Part shown: piece after piece, positions 46,242-55,281 of the stretch
Layout: every line of letters begins with the position of its first letter
Position numbering within the stretch: position 1 is the stretch's first letter
Source: Flavobacteriales bacterium
Lineage (GTDB): Bacteria; Bacteroidota; Bacteroidia; Flavobacteriales_F; PHOS-HE28
Assembly: GCA_016718655.1 (NCBI GenBank)
Contig: JADKCV010000013.1
Coordinates: forward strand, 1-64,000
Length of the DNA: 64,000 bases
Direction: 5' to 3'
The notes under the pieces: model-generated
What the model was told of the DNA's origin: nothing
The model's input: the letters and a program-made list of their open reading frames with translations, nothing else
Database searches by the model: none
Translations under genes and position numbers: made by a program

Positions 46242-49200
46242 CCACGGTCAGCAGGGCGGGTTCGGTCAGATCGAAGGTGAGCGTGATGGAACATCCGTTC
46301 GCATCCGTGACCAAGGCGGTCCAAGTGCCGGCACACAGGTCCTCGGCCACCAGCACCCCTTGTCCATTAGGCGGTACAGGGGTCCAGATCACGCTGTAGG
46401 AGGCCACACCACCCGAAGCGCTCAAGGTGATGGACGCGTCGCAAGCGGCGTTGCACGAGATGCTGTTCACTGCGGCATCCACCACGAATGGTGCAGGCTC
46501 GATGATCAATACTTGCAAGGTGGTATCGCAACCGGACCCATCCGCCACCAACACGTCATAGACACCGGCGCAGAGGCCAGTACCCACGGGAGTACCTTGT
46601 CCACTTCCAGGTGCGGGTGTCCAGGTGAAGGTGAACGGAGGCAGTCCACCGACGAATCCGACCGTAGCGGACCCATCGCAATCTCCAGCGCAGGAGACCG
46701 GCGTGCTGGTGATCGAATAGGTCGCAGCCGGAGGCGCCACCACCGTAGCGGTGTCGATGCTCACGCAACCGCTTGCATTGGTCACTGAAACGATATAGTC
46801 ACCAGGGCACAAGCCGTTCACCACCTCCGTATCGATACCCAGCGGGGTCCCGGTCACATCGAACCAGGCGATGACACAGGGCGCATCCGAACAGGTGAAG
46901 GTCACCGATACCGAGCCATCGCACTCATTGGGGCAGGAGGTGGTGCCATCGAGCATGGTCAAGGCCTCACCGTCCGCATCTGAGACCGGTACCGCCTGGG
47001 AACGCGTACAACCATTGTCATCGATCACGGTCACCGTGTACACGTCCGCACAAAGACCGGTGAGGTTGTCCGTATTGCCGACCACGACACCCGCCGAGTT
47101 GGTCCACGTGATCGTGTAGCCCGGTGTTCCTCCAAGGATCGTACAGGTCACCGTGCCCACACAAACCTGGCATTCGCTGGGTGTGCTCTGGGTTTGCAGG
47201 ATGAGCTCGTCGGGCTCGGTCACCTCGAAGCTGAAGAGCGAATCACAGCCATTCCCGTCGGTGACCAGTACCGTCCATGTCCCTTCGCACAGGTCCGTTG
47301 CGGTCGGAGTGCTCTGACCACTGGGAGGAACGGGTGTCCACAAGTAGGTGTAGGGTTGTGTTCCACCCTGCACGTTCACGCCGATCTCGCCATCGCAGGC
47401 CCCATTGCAGGACACGTTGGTGACGGACCCCGTATTGGTGAACGGGGCCGGACCTGTGATGAGGACCTGTGTGGTGATGCTACAGTTGGATGCATCGGTG
47501 ATCGTGACATCGTAGACCCCTTCGCACATGCCTGTTCCCTGCGCTACGCCCTGACCATTGGCGGGGATGGGTGACCAGAAGTACGTGTATGGTGCTTGTC
47601 CACCCGTAGGGCCGAACGTGGCCGTTCCGTCGCACGTACCAGCGCAACTCACCGGCGTGGAACTCACGTTGGGGATGATCTGCTCGAAGGGTGGTACCGT
47701 GAAGGCGACGGTGGTGTCGCACAGGTTGGCATCGGTGATGGTGACGGTGTAGTTCGTTCCCGCACACAACCCGAACACCACGTTGGTACCCTGTCCGCTA
47801 CCGGGTGCCGGGGTCCAGAGGTACGTATATCCGGGAGTGGCTCCTGCCGGGAACACCGCAGCCGCACCGGTGCACGCCCCGTTGCAATCCTCGGGTTGGA
47901 CCACCAGGTTGGGCTCGAAGGGTGCTGGCTTCTCGATGATGAAGTTGATGGTGGTATCACAGCCGATGGCATCCGTGACCGTGACGAAGTAGCCGCCGAC
48001 GCACAGACCGGTGACCGCATCGGTCCCCTGACCAGCACCCGGTGCTGGGCTCCAGAGGAAGGTGTAAGGGGCTACACCACCCGTTGGCGTAACGGTGGCA
48101 GAGCCTCCGCACTCATCCGGACAGGGTCCATCCAAGGCCACCAGACCGGCATCGATACCCGCATTGGGTAGTATGGTGAACGTCACGGTGGTATCGCACC
48201 CCGCAGCATCCGTGATGGTCACGGACCAGTCCCCTGCGCAGAGGTCGTTGGCCACTGGGGTTCCTTGTCCATTGGGCGGGACAGGGGACCAGAAGTACGT
48301 GTAAGGTGCGGAACCTCCCGTGGGTGCCACTTCCGCGGTCCCATCACATGGCCCATTGCAGGTCTCATTGGTGGACGTGCCGTTGGGAAGGATGGGCGTG
48401 GGTTCATCCACAGCGATGATCAGCAGGGTATCGCATCCAACCGCGTCGGTGATCTGAACGGTCCAATTACCGGCACACAGGCCTCCGGCATTGGGGGAAC
48501 CCTGTCCCGTGCCTGGCTCCGGGGTCCAGTTGTAGGTGTAGGGTGCCACACCTCCCGTGGTGACCAGGTCGATGGCACCGGAGCATTCCCCTGCACACGA
48601 GGCATCGGTGACCGTAGGCACGGATACGATACCGGACGGCGTGGTGATCACGAACTGCAAGGTGGTATCGCAACCCGCAGCGTCGGTGACTGTCAATGTG
48701 TAAACACCTGCGCACAACGCGCTCACCGATGGCGTGCCGTCACCCGTGATCGGATCGGGAGCCCAGTCGTAGGTGTACGGTGGAAGCGCACCCGTCACAG
48801 TGGCGATCGCCGTCCCATTGCATTGACCTGCACATCCCGTAGGCGTTGTCACCAACGCGATGGTGTAGGGCGCCGCAGGTGCGATCGTGAAGGCGATGGT
48901 CGTATCACAGCCATTGGCATCCGTGATCAGTAGGGAATAGGCACCTGGACAGAGGTCGCTCGCAGTGGGAGTTCCTTGCCCAACGGGAGGTGCCGGTGTC
49001 CATAGGAAGCTGTATGGCGCCGTTCCACCTGTCACGCCGGGACAGGATGCCACCGCATCGCAGGAATTGCTGCAGGTGGGAGGTGTCACGATGACCGACG
49101 CGTCGATCGGTGCTGGTTCAGTGATCGTGAAGGTGAGCGTGGTATCGCACGCGCCGGAGGTGATGAGCACCGAGTAGGTGTTCGCGCACAACAGCGTGGC

Positions 49201-49632
49201 ATTGGGGGTTCCTTGACCCGCACCAGGTGCCGGGGTCCAGAGGTAGGTGAAGGTCCCATTGCCCCCAGTGGTCGTCAGGCTGATGGAACCGTCACAATCA
49301 CCTGCACAACCCACCTCGTTGACCAATGCGGTAGCTTCGATAGGAGCTGAAGCGGTCACAGTGAATGCGATGGTCGTATCACAACCCACCGCATCCGCCA
49401 CCGTGAGGGTGTAAGCCTGCGGACAGAGGCCCGTAACGACGGGTGTACCTTGGCCGGTGCCAGGAGCAGGTGCCCACGTGTAGGAATAGGGCGCCACACC
49501 ACCTCCGGCGATCACACCGGCCATTCCGTCGCATATGCCTGGGCAGCTCGCTGGCGTCACTTGCAAGGAAAGCGTGATGGGTACCGCGTCAGGTGATCGT
49601 GAAGGGCACGGCCAGCACACAGCCATTCGCAT
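45976..49632 (-). CDS. Giant adhesin 2, segment 2: about 15 SprB-type repeats
   Basis: The middle of the giant gene, from the break near 49592 to the break near 46180. It is repeats only, with the four-cysteine SprB plan. At the 5' end the frame break is proved internally: the near-identical copy of this stretch at 50507 lacks one G present at 49592-49593. At the 3' end the frame leaves the repeat pattern right after SSSVTG and turns into noise (HISLYVFLVAW); the family requires GGTxPYTYxW, which needs two more G in the GGGG run. The segment has no signal peptide of its own and would not be exported if truly separate. Confidence 0.88.
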   Translation of the reverse strand: MRMAVCWPCPSRSPDAVPITLSLQVTPASCPGICDGMAGVIAGGGVAPYSYTWAPAPGTGQGTPVVTGLCPQAYTLTVADAVGCDTTIAFTVTASAPIEATALVNEVGCAGDCDGSISLTTTGGNGTFTYLWTPAPGAGQGTPNATLLCANTYSVLITSGACDTTLTFTITEPAPIDASVIVTPPTCSNSCDAVASCPGVTGGTAPYSFLWTPAPPVGQGTPTASDLCPGAYSLLITDANGCDTTIAFTIAPAAPYTIALVTTPTGCAGQCNGTAIATVTGALPPYTYDWAPDPITGDGTPSVSALCAGVYTLTVTDAAGCDTTLQFVITTPSGIVSVPTVTDASCAGECSGAIDLVTTGGVAPYTYNWTPEPGTGQGSPNAGGLCAGNWTVQITDAVGCDTLLIIAVDEPTPILPNGTSTNETCNGPCDGTAEVAPTGGSAPYTYFWSPVPPNGQGTPVANDLCAGDWSVTITDAAGCDTTVTFTILPNAGIDAGLVALDGPCPDECGGSATVTPTGGVAPYTFLWSPAPGAGQGTDAVTGLCVGGYFVTVTDAIGCDTTINFIIEKPAPFEPNLVVQPEDCNGACTGAAAVFPAGATPGYTYLWTPAPGSGQGTNVVFGLCAGTNYTVTITDANLCDTTVAFTVPPFEQIIPNVSSTPVSCAGTCDGTATFGPTGGQAPYTYFWSPIPANGQGVAQGTGMCEGVYDVTITDASNCSITTQVLITGPAPFTNTGSVTNVSCNGACDGEIGVNVQGGTQPYTYLWTPVPPSGQSTPTATDLCEGTWTVLVTDGNGCDSLFSFEVTEPDELILQTQSTPSECQVCVGTVTCTILGGTPGYTITWTNSAGVVVGNTDNLTGLCADVYTVTVIDDNGCTRSQAVPVSDADGEALTMLDGTTSCPNECDGSVSVTFTCSDAPCVIAWFDVTGTPLGIDTEVVNGLCPGDYIVSVTNASGCVSIDTATVVAPPAATYSITSTPVSCAGDCDGSATVGFVGGLPPFTFTWTPAPGSGQGTPVGTGLCAGVYDVLVADGSGCDTTLQVLIIEPAPFVVDAAVNSISCNAACDASITLSASGGVASYSVIWTPVPPNGQGVLVAEDLCAGTWTALVTDANGCSITLTFDLTEPALLTVGATSTPSSCGVCDGTASSSVTGHISLYVFLVAWRNGGEHRSGCHEPLRGCLYLVGHRRQWVHSDRPSDHSRCGWRGPYPRGWSGHLLR

Positions 49633-51017
49633 CCGTCACCTCCAACGTCCAGGTACCTGGGCAAAGACCGGAAGCCGAAGCTGTCCCTTGGCCCACAGGG
49701 GGTGCAGGGTTCCAGACGTAGGTGTAGTTCGGAACGCCACCGGTGATCACCGCCGAAGCGGTTCCATCGCAAGCACCGCCGCAGGTCACATTGGTCTGGG
49801 TGGGCACCGCGCTCAATGGCGGAGGTTCGAGTATCGTGAAGGTGAGCGTGGTGTCACAACCATTGTCGTCCTCGATCAACAACGTATAATTGCCCGCACA
49901 CAGCCCCTGTGCGATGTTGGTCCCTTGGCCCTGACCTGGAGCAGGTGTCCAAGTGTAGCTGTAGGGCGGGTTGCCACCAGTGGTCGCAGCGGTCGCACTA
50001 CCATCACATTCACCTGCACATGTAGCGTCGGTGGTTGTAAGCCCAGGCACGATAGGAGGTGGCGCGGCGATGGTGAAGGTGAGGGTGGTATCACATGCAC
50101 CGGATGTGATGAGCACCGAATAGGTGTTCGCGCACAGCTGCGAGGCGTTGGCGGTTCCTTGACCCGCACCAGGTGCCGGGGTCCAGAGGTAGGTGAAGGT
50201 CCCGTTGCCCCCAGTGGTCGTCAGGCTGATGGAACCGTCACAGTCGCCCGCACAACTCGCATCGTCCTGAACAGCGGTCACCACGATGGGTGTTGGAGCC
50301 GTAACGGTGAATGCGATGGTCGTATCACAACCCACCGCATCCACCACCGTGAGGGTGTAAGCCTGCGGACAGAGGCCCGTAACGACGGGTGTACCTTGGC
50401 CGGTGCCAGGAGCAGGTGCCCACGTGTAGGAATAGGGCGCCACACCACCTCCGGCGATCACACCGGCCGTTCCGTCGCATACGCCTGGGCAGCTCGCTGG
50501 CGTCACTTGCAAGGAAAGCGTGATGGGTACCGCGTCAGTGATCGTGAAGGGCACGGCCAGCACACAGCCATTCGCATCCGTCACCTCCAACGTCCAGGTA
50601 CCTGGGCAAAGACCGGAAGCCGAAGCTGTCCCTTGGCCCACAGGGGGTGCAGGGGTCCAGACGTAGGTGTAGTTCGGAACGCCACCGGTGATCACCGCCG
50701 AAGCGGTTCCATCGCAAGCACCGCCGCAGGTCACATTGGTCTGTGTGGGCACCACGCTCAATGGCAGAGGTTCGAGTATCGTGAAGGTGAGCGTGGTGTC
50801 ACAACCATTGTCGTCCTCGATTAACAAGGTGTAGTTCCCGGCGCAAAGGCCCAGTGCGGTATTGGTGCCTTGTCCTTGACCTGGTGCGGGTGTCCACGTG
50901 TAACTGTAGGGAGTGGAACCACCGGTGGTCGCAGCAGTCGCACTACCATCACACGCTCCTGCACAGGTCACATCCGTGGTGGTGAGACCTGGAACGATGG
51001 GTGGCGGTGCGTTGATG
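49127..51017 (-). repeat. Tandem duplication of a 945-base, four-repeat block
   Basis: The word GTGAAGGTGAG recurs at 49127, 50073 and 51018, giving spacings of 946 and 945 bases. The copies 49127-50072 and 50073-51017 are nearly identical over long stretches; the ~300 bases from 49561 and from 50507 differ at only about five places plus one extra G. 945 bases is 315 codons, four SprB units. The extra base in the first copy is the frame break between segments 1 and 2. Confidence 0.85.
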
Positions 51018-52948
51018 GTGAAGGTGAGCGTGGTATCGCAGCCGGATGCATCCGTCACGGTCACATCCACATCGCCCGCACAGAGACCCGAAACATTCGA
51101 TGTTCCTTGTCCAACAGGAGGTGAAGGCGACCACGCATAGGTGTATGGAGCCTGTCCGCCGGTAACGACCAGGATCACTGCCCCATCACAACTCGAAGAA
51201 CATGAAGCGTCGGTGACCGTCCCTTGCACATCAATGGCTGGTGGTGCGTCGATCAGGAAGGTCAGGGTGGTATCGCATCCACTGGATTGGTCCAGGATGT
51301 TCAGCGAATAGGTCCCCTGACATAGGCCTTGCGCGTTGGATGAACCCTGACCGGTCCCGGGTGCTGGTGACCAGGTGTAGGTGAACGGTCCGGGAGATCC
51401 GGATACCGTGACACCAGCGGTCCCATCGCACGTTCCGAAGCAACTCGCATCAGCACTGATCGTCACCAGATCGAGCGGTAACGGTTGCGTGATGGTGAAG
51501 TTCAGGGTGGTATCGCACCCGTTGGCATCGGCCAGTTGTACGGTATAGTTGCCCGCACACAGTCCGGTCACGGAATTGCCCGACAACCCTCCAGGGTTCC
51601 AGGTGACCGTCAATACCCCGGTCCCACCCACAGGCGTCACTTCCGCAGAGCCATCACATGCACCGAAGCAACTCGTGGGCGTGAAGGTGAGGTTGGGTGC
51701 AATGGGCTGAACGTTGAAGATGAACGTGGTGTCGAACGTACATCCATTGGCATCCGTGACCAACAGCGTGTTCACCCCGGCACACAGTTCGAAGAAGGAG
51801 GAATTCGTACCTGCCCCGTTATTCCAGTTGTAGCTGATCGGGTTGACACCGCCCACGGCGAGCGCGGTGCGTGATCCATCGCACACATCGGCACAGGTCG
51901 GTGCGGTGCCTTGCCCGAAGAAGAGTACTCCGAGTGGTGCTGGCTCCGTCACGTTCACCTGAGCTGGACAAGAGATCCCTTGTACCACATCGGTAACGAT
52001 CACGATCTGCGGCCCACCACACGCAGTTGTCCACGTGGCGGAATTCGGTCCACCGTTCAACCATGCGAACGTGAAGGTGCCGCTGCCACCGCTCACTGTT
52101 GCGGTCACTGTGGCATTACAAACGCCGCGGCACTGCACGCCGAACCCGTTGTAATTGCTGGTCAGCTGTGCGTTCACCACGAAAGGTGTCTGTCCCGGGC
52201 CCGTGCCGCAAACATTCACATCGCGATCGGCCTGCTCGGGAGTTCGTGTGGGTACGCCCCATGGCACCACGTTACCACCAACGGCCAACACCGACGTACC
52301 TGGATCGAGCACCTCGCGCAATGCCAAAGGATCGGGCACTTCTTGCAACCGCACGACACTCGAACCGGCAATGATCTGTTTCGCACCACGCCCATCCAGC
52401 AGCAAGCGCCCAGCCCTCAGTTGATCGCCATTGGTGATGAGCGTTCCCTCACGGAGGCGCAATGACCGATGGTCCGCGACCACCAGATCACTGTGCAAGG
52501 ACCATGTCCCCGATCCGTCCAGCACCACATCTCCATGGATCGGGATGCCGTGCAACTCCACCTCCACCCCACCCTGTCGCTTGATCAATCGTACGTCCCC
52601 TTGAAGGTCCCAGCGCACCTCTCCGAGCATTCGCCACTCCCCGGCGATATTGAGCTCTGCATTCAACGGGCCATCGACCTGGACCTGCCCTGCACGTCCA
52701 TCAACGTGCAACGATCGGCACCAGTTGGTCCCGCTGATGCTGATCACCGAAGCCATGGATACGACCACATCCTCGTTCACCCGAGGCACACCTGCACCAC
52801 CAGGACCACCAGGAGTGAAGCTCCAGCGGGAGGCATCGCTCCATGCGCCTGTACCTCCCGTCCAGTATTTGGTCTGCGCCATGACCACGGCCGACCATGC
52901 GATGAGCGCGAGGGTCAGTGATGATCTGGGAATGCGAATGGTCACCAT
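49589..52948 (-). CDS. Giant adhesin 2, segment 1: signal peptide, N-terminal domain, 11 SprB-type repeats
   Basis: Starts at ATG 52948 with a signal peptide (LTLALIAWSAVVMAQ). Residues about 26-240 form a Bacteroidetes surface-protein N-terminal domain (KYWTGGTGAWSDASRWSFTPGG, PRVNEDVVV, followed by beta-helix-like strands such as LRAGRLLLDGRGAKQIIAGSS). SprB-type repeats begin at about residue 265 (SNYNGFGVQCRGVCNATV). Units 6-9 are duplicated as units 10-13, the latter running into segment 2. The frame stops at 49589 directly after CVLAVPFTIT because of one extra G; in the duplicate copy the same place reads on as TDAVPITLSLQ. Role inferred: SprB-like T9SS adhesin, perhaps for gliding or attachment. 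Confidence 0.9.
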   Translation of the reverse strand: MVTIRIPRSSLTLALIAWSAVVMAQTKYWTGGTGAWSDASRWSFTPGGPGGAGVPRVNEDVVVSMASVISISGTNWCRSLHVDGRAGQVQVDGPLNAELNIAGEWRMLGEVRWDLQGDVRLIKRQGGVEVELHGIPIHGDVVLDGSGTWSLHSDLVVADHRSLRLREGTLITNGDQLRAGRLLLDGRGAKQIIAGSSVVRLQEVPDPLALREVLDPGTSVLAVGGNVVPWGVPTRTPEQADRDVNVCGTGPGQTPFVVNAQLTSNYNGFGVQCRGVCNATVTATVSGGSGTFTFAWLNGGPNSATWTTACGGPQIVIVTDVVQGISCPAQVNVTEPAPLGVLFFGQGTAPTCADVCDGSRTALAVGGVNPISYNWNNGAGTNSSFFELCAGVNTLLVTDANGCTFDTTFIFNVQPIAPNLTFTPTSCFGACDGSAEVTPVGGTGVLTVTWNPGGLSGNSVTGLCAGNYTVQLADANGCDTTLNFTITQPLPLDLVTISADASCFGTCDGTAGVTVSGSPGPFTYTWSPAPGTGQGSSNAQGLCQGTYSLNILDQSSGCDTTLTFLIDAPPAIDVQGTVTDASCSSSCDGAVILVVTGGQAPYTYAWSPSPPVGQGTSNVSGLCAGDVDVTVTDASGCDTTLTFTINAPPPIVPGLTTTDVTCAGACDGSATAATTGGSTPYSYTWTPAPGQGQGTNTALGLCAGNYTLLIEDDNGCDTTLTFTILEPLPLSVVPTQTNVTCGGACDGTASAVITGGVPNYTYVWTPAPPVGQGTASASGLCPGTWTLEVTDANGCVLAVPFTITDAVPITLSLQVTPASCPGVCDGTAGVIAGGGVAPYSYTWAPAPGTGQGTPVVTGLCPQAYTLTVVDAVGCDTTIAFTVTAPTPIVVTAVQDDASCAGDCDGSISLTTTGGNGTFTYLWTPAPGAGQGTANASQLCANTYSVLITSGACDTTLTFTIAAPPPIVPGLTTTDATCAGECDGSATAATTGGNPPYSYTWTPAPGQGQGTNIAQGLCAGNYTLLIEDDNGCDTTLTFTILEPPPLSAVPTQTNVTCGGACDGTASAVITGGVPNYTYVWNPAPPVGQGTASASGLCPGTWTLEVTDANGCVLAVPFTIT

Positions 52949-52967
52949 GGGTTCAGGTTCTCCGGTT

Positions 52968-53906
52968 CTAGTCGAAAGCCGGGCAATTGATCATGCGCTT
53001 GTTCTGTCCTTCCTTGCTGCATGGGGTGATGCCCAGAATGATCTCGTGCGTGTTGTTGCCCGCCACGCGTAAACGGGAGGTCGTCACGTCGTAACTATAT
53101 CCCAATTGGAAGAACTTCATGAAACCGACCTTCATCAGGAACGAGAAGGCATCTCCCCCACGGTAGCCCACACCCAATGCAATGGTGCGCTTCCATTCCA
53201 CCATCGCATTGATATCCAATGCAGCAGGTGCCCCGCCAGCGAACTTGAGCAGGGCGCTAGGGGTGAAGGAAGTGTGTTTCCCCAGGCGGTACTTGTAGCC
53301 ACCAGAGAGCATCACATGCCGGTACAATCGTGCATCCACACCGATACCCTTCATACGATTCCCCAAGGCTTGGTGTATCGCCAGCCCGGCCCACACCTTA
53401 CGACTATAGAACCAAATGCCCGGGGTGATCTCCGGAGCCACCAGCACCGAGGCCCGGCCCGCGATGGCCGGGTCATCCGGCTCCAACAGGAAGGACTCCC
53501 CAGCAGAGAACTTCATCTGTTGCACTCCGCCGAACATTCCGAGTGACATGTAATAGTCCTGTGCCATCTGGATGTGGTAGGCATAGGCGAGTAGGAAACG
53601 TGTATACCCCCAATTCCCTGCTTGATCGGCCTCCACGAACATGCCCACACCATGCTTATTGCCTTGAAAAGGCTTGCCCTTACTGCGTAAGGTGCCATGA
53701 AGGCTTGCCCAACCGGTGGTCGGTGCCCCTTCGAAACCCACCCATTGCTGACGGAAGCCGAGACGTAGGTCCAAACAATCCTTGCTTCCAGCGACCCCGG
53801 GGTTGATGCTGAAATGATTGAACACATACTGCGTGTATTGCGAAAGCAATTGAGGCAATGCTTCCTTGGCGAACAGCAGGCAGCCGATGAGCACTAGTGA
53901 TCTCAT
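52968..53906 (-). CDS. PorP/SprF family outer-membrane protein (partner of the small CHU_C protein)
   Basis: A 312-residue barrel protein with a signal peptide (SLVLIGCLLFAKEALPQ). Landmarks: LLSQYTQYVFNHFSINPGVAGS, FRQQWVGFEGAPTTGWASLHGTL, KHGVGMFVEADQAGNWGYTRFLLAYAYHI, and the closing GYSYDVTTSRLRVAGNNTHEIILGI. Its start overlaps the stop of the CHU_C gene by four bases and it ends 19 bases before giant adhesin 2, so all three are probably one transcript. Confidence 0.95.
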   Translation of the reverse strand: MRSLVLIGCLLFAKEALPQLLSQYTQYVFNHFSINPGVAGSKDCLDLRLGFRQQWVGFEGAPTTGWASLHGTLRSKGKPFQGNKHGVGMFVEADQAGNWGYTRFLLAYAYHIQMAQDYYMSLGMFGGVQQMKFSAGESFLLEPDDPAIAGRASVLVAPEITPGIWFYSRKVWAGLAIHQALGNRMKGIGVDARLYRHVMLSGGYKYRLGKHTSFTPSALLKFAGGAPAALDINAMVEWKRTIALGVGYRGGDAFSFLMKVGFMKFFQLGYSYDVTTSRLRVAGNNTHEIILGITPCSKEGQNKRMINCPAFD

Positions 53907-54903
53907 CGGATGATGGAGACAAAACCAGTATAGGGCGCCGACCTTCCTGCGACCTGGTTCAACTGGATGTGATAATAGTAAGTACCATCAGGCAACACGC
54001 GTCCATCGTTGGTCCCATCCCAGGGCTCCCGGTAGCCGTTGCTTGAATAGACCCGTTGTCCCCATCGATCATGGATGTTCACCACAGCACCCGGGTAATC
54101 AGCCATCCCGGGGATGGCCCATAGATCGTTCTTACCGTCACCGTTCGGGGTGAAGGTGTTGGGCGGCTGGATCAAGCGAAGGACATCCACGGTCACTTGA
54201 TCCGTGAAGATGCAATCGTTCACGGTGGTGGTCACCTCATAGATCGTGGTCGATACCGGGCTTGCGATCGGATCCGGTATGGAGGAACCACTGAGGCCGC
54301 TGGTCGGCGACCATGTGTAACCAACCCCTCCCGTTGCGTTCAGCTGGGTGCTTTCCCCTTCGCCGATGCTCACATCCGGTCCTGCATCGAAATCCACATT
54401 CACCACATCGGCGCCTGGACCGCTTACCGCGACCGTGAAACCGCACTGGGCGGTCGCGAGACCCGGGTCGGCGACCCCTGCCACGATCACATAATACACG
54501 GTACCAGGGTCCAGGTCCGGGATCGTCACCACGAAGGGCACCGAATCCTGTGTGAGGCATGGATCCCTGACTCCACAACGAAGGATGCTGGTGTACATCC
54601 GTTCGGATTACTGAGGACCACCAGGCTCAATTCATTATCCACTCCGGCGATGACGGGACAATCGATATCGGTGAGCGCAACATCCACGCTACCGCCAAGC
54701 GAATTCGTGGTGAACGTGTACCAGAGCAGCGCATCCGTCGCGCAGAACCCGGGCAATGGACCGTTCGCTCCGGTATTATCGCCTTGGAGCGGTTGTTGTG
54801 CGCACAGCAACGCTGCCGTGGCACAATCCGAATTGACGGGTTGGGCCTTGACCACCACTGCGTTCAGCAGCATGAGAAGGAGGATGATCCGGTTCACAAG
54901 CAA
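53903..54903 (-). CDS. Small T9SS type B (CHU_C) secreted protein, with a 1-base frame break
   Basis: First gene of the adhesin locus. The N-terminal part (ATG 54903, signal peptide ILLLMLLNAVVVKAQ) reads DCATAALLCAQQPL and LLWYTFTTNSLGGSVDVAL, a beta-sandwich often seen at the N-terminus of such proteins. Near 54590 the frame must shift: the second part continues TSILRCGVRDPCLTQDSVPFVV, a pre-peptidase-like strand set, an Ig-like region (DAGPDVSIGEGESTQLNATGGVGYTW) and CHU_C (PPNTFTPNGDGKNDLW ... DRWGQRVYSSNGYREPWDG ... LPDGTYYYHIQ). The span is 1,001 bases; one added base gives 1,002, 333 residues. It probably pairs with the PorP/SprF protein at 52968. Confidence 0.88.
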
Positions 54904-55045
54904 GGACCATCGCGCAGGTGTGCACGAACGGCAAGGCCGAAGGTAGACCCGTGCTCAAGCGCGGATGGAGCGGCCTGCACGCACTTTCACACAGCGAACT
55001 GTTAGATGGAGGCCATACCACTTGAGCGCAGTGCGGACCGGATGG

Positions 55046-55117
55046 TGACCCCACCAGGAGTCGAACCTGGATCTAGAGTTTAGGAAACTCCTATTCTATC
55101 CATTGAACTATGGGGCC
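55046..55117 (-). tRNA. tRNA-Arg (anticodon CCT)
   Basis: A cloverleaf of 72 bases: acceptor GGCCCCA/TGGGGTC (one wobble pair), D arm TAGTTCAATGGATAGAATA, anticodon stem GGAGT/ACTCT around TTCCTAA (anticodon CCT), T loop GGTTCGACTCC. The bases after the discriminator read CCA, so the 3' end may be encoded (55043). Confidence 0.92.
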
Positions 55118-55129
55118 GGATAGCGGCGG

Positions 55130-55137
55130 CAAAAGTA
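55130..55137 (-). promoter_or_regulatory. -7 promoter box of tRNA-Arg
   Basis: On the minus strand TACTTTTG, a perfect TAnnTTTG, 12 bases before the tRNA 5' end. No TTG at the ideal distance is seen, only one about 12 bases upstream. Confidence 0.5.
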
Positions 55138-55281
55138 GCAGGGTAAGGGCAACACCACAGGCGTGAAGCTCGCAAACCCGAGAACCGTGACTTTTCGGTC
55201 GGCACGCGTTGAAAACCATCCCAAGGCAAAAAGGTGATGACCGCGTCGTTCTGTTACCTTCAGGCACCAAAACCAACGCTC

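Larger units (their letters stand above)
43400..52170 (-). repeat. Array of about 37 cysteine-rich SprB-type repeats in giant adhesin 2
   Basis: Hand count over the three segments gives about 37 units of about 79 residues. Most carry four cysteines (SC...CDG, LCAG, NGCD), twice the number I expect in standard SprB repeats. A few units (for example the one reading STPSECQVCVGT) have a shortened CxxC start. Confidence 0.8.

Noticed and set aside
39226..50824. Very long open frames on the plus strand opposite the giant adhesins (about 404 residues at 39226-40440, 460 at 43176-44558 and 429 at 49535-50824)
   Set aside because: They mirror the repetitive codons of the minus-strand repeats, have repetitive His/Arg/Gly-rich translations, no signal peptide or domain, and move with the repeat period.
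33585..52170. Regular repeats that might be mistaken for a CRISPR array
   Set aside because: The period is about 240 bases, the units are coding and diverged, and there are no short identical repeats with unique spacers or cas genes.
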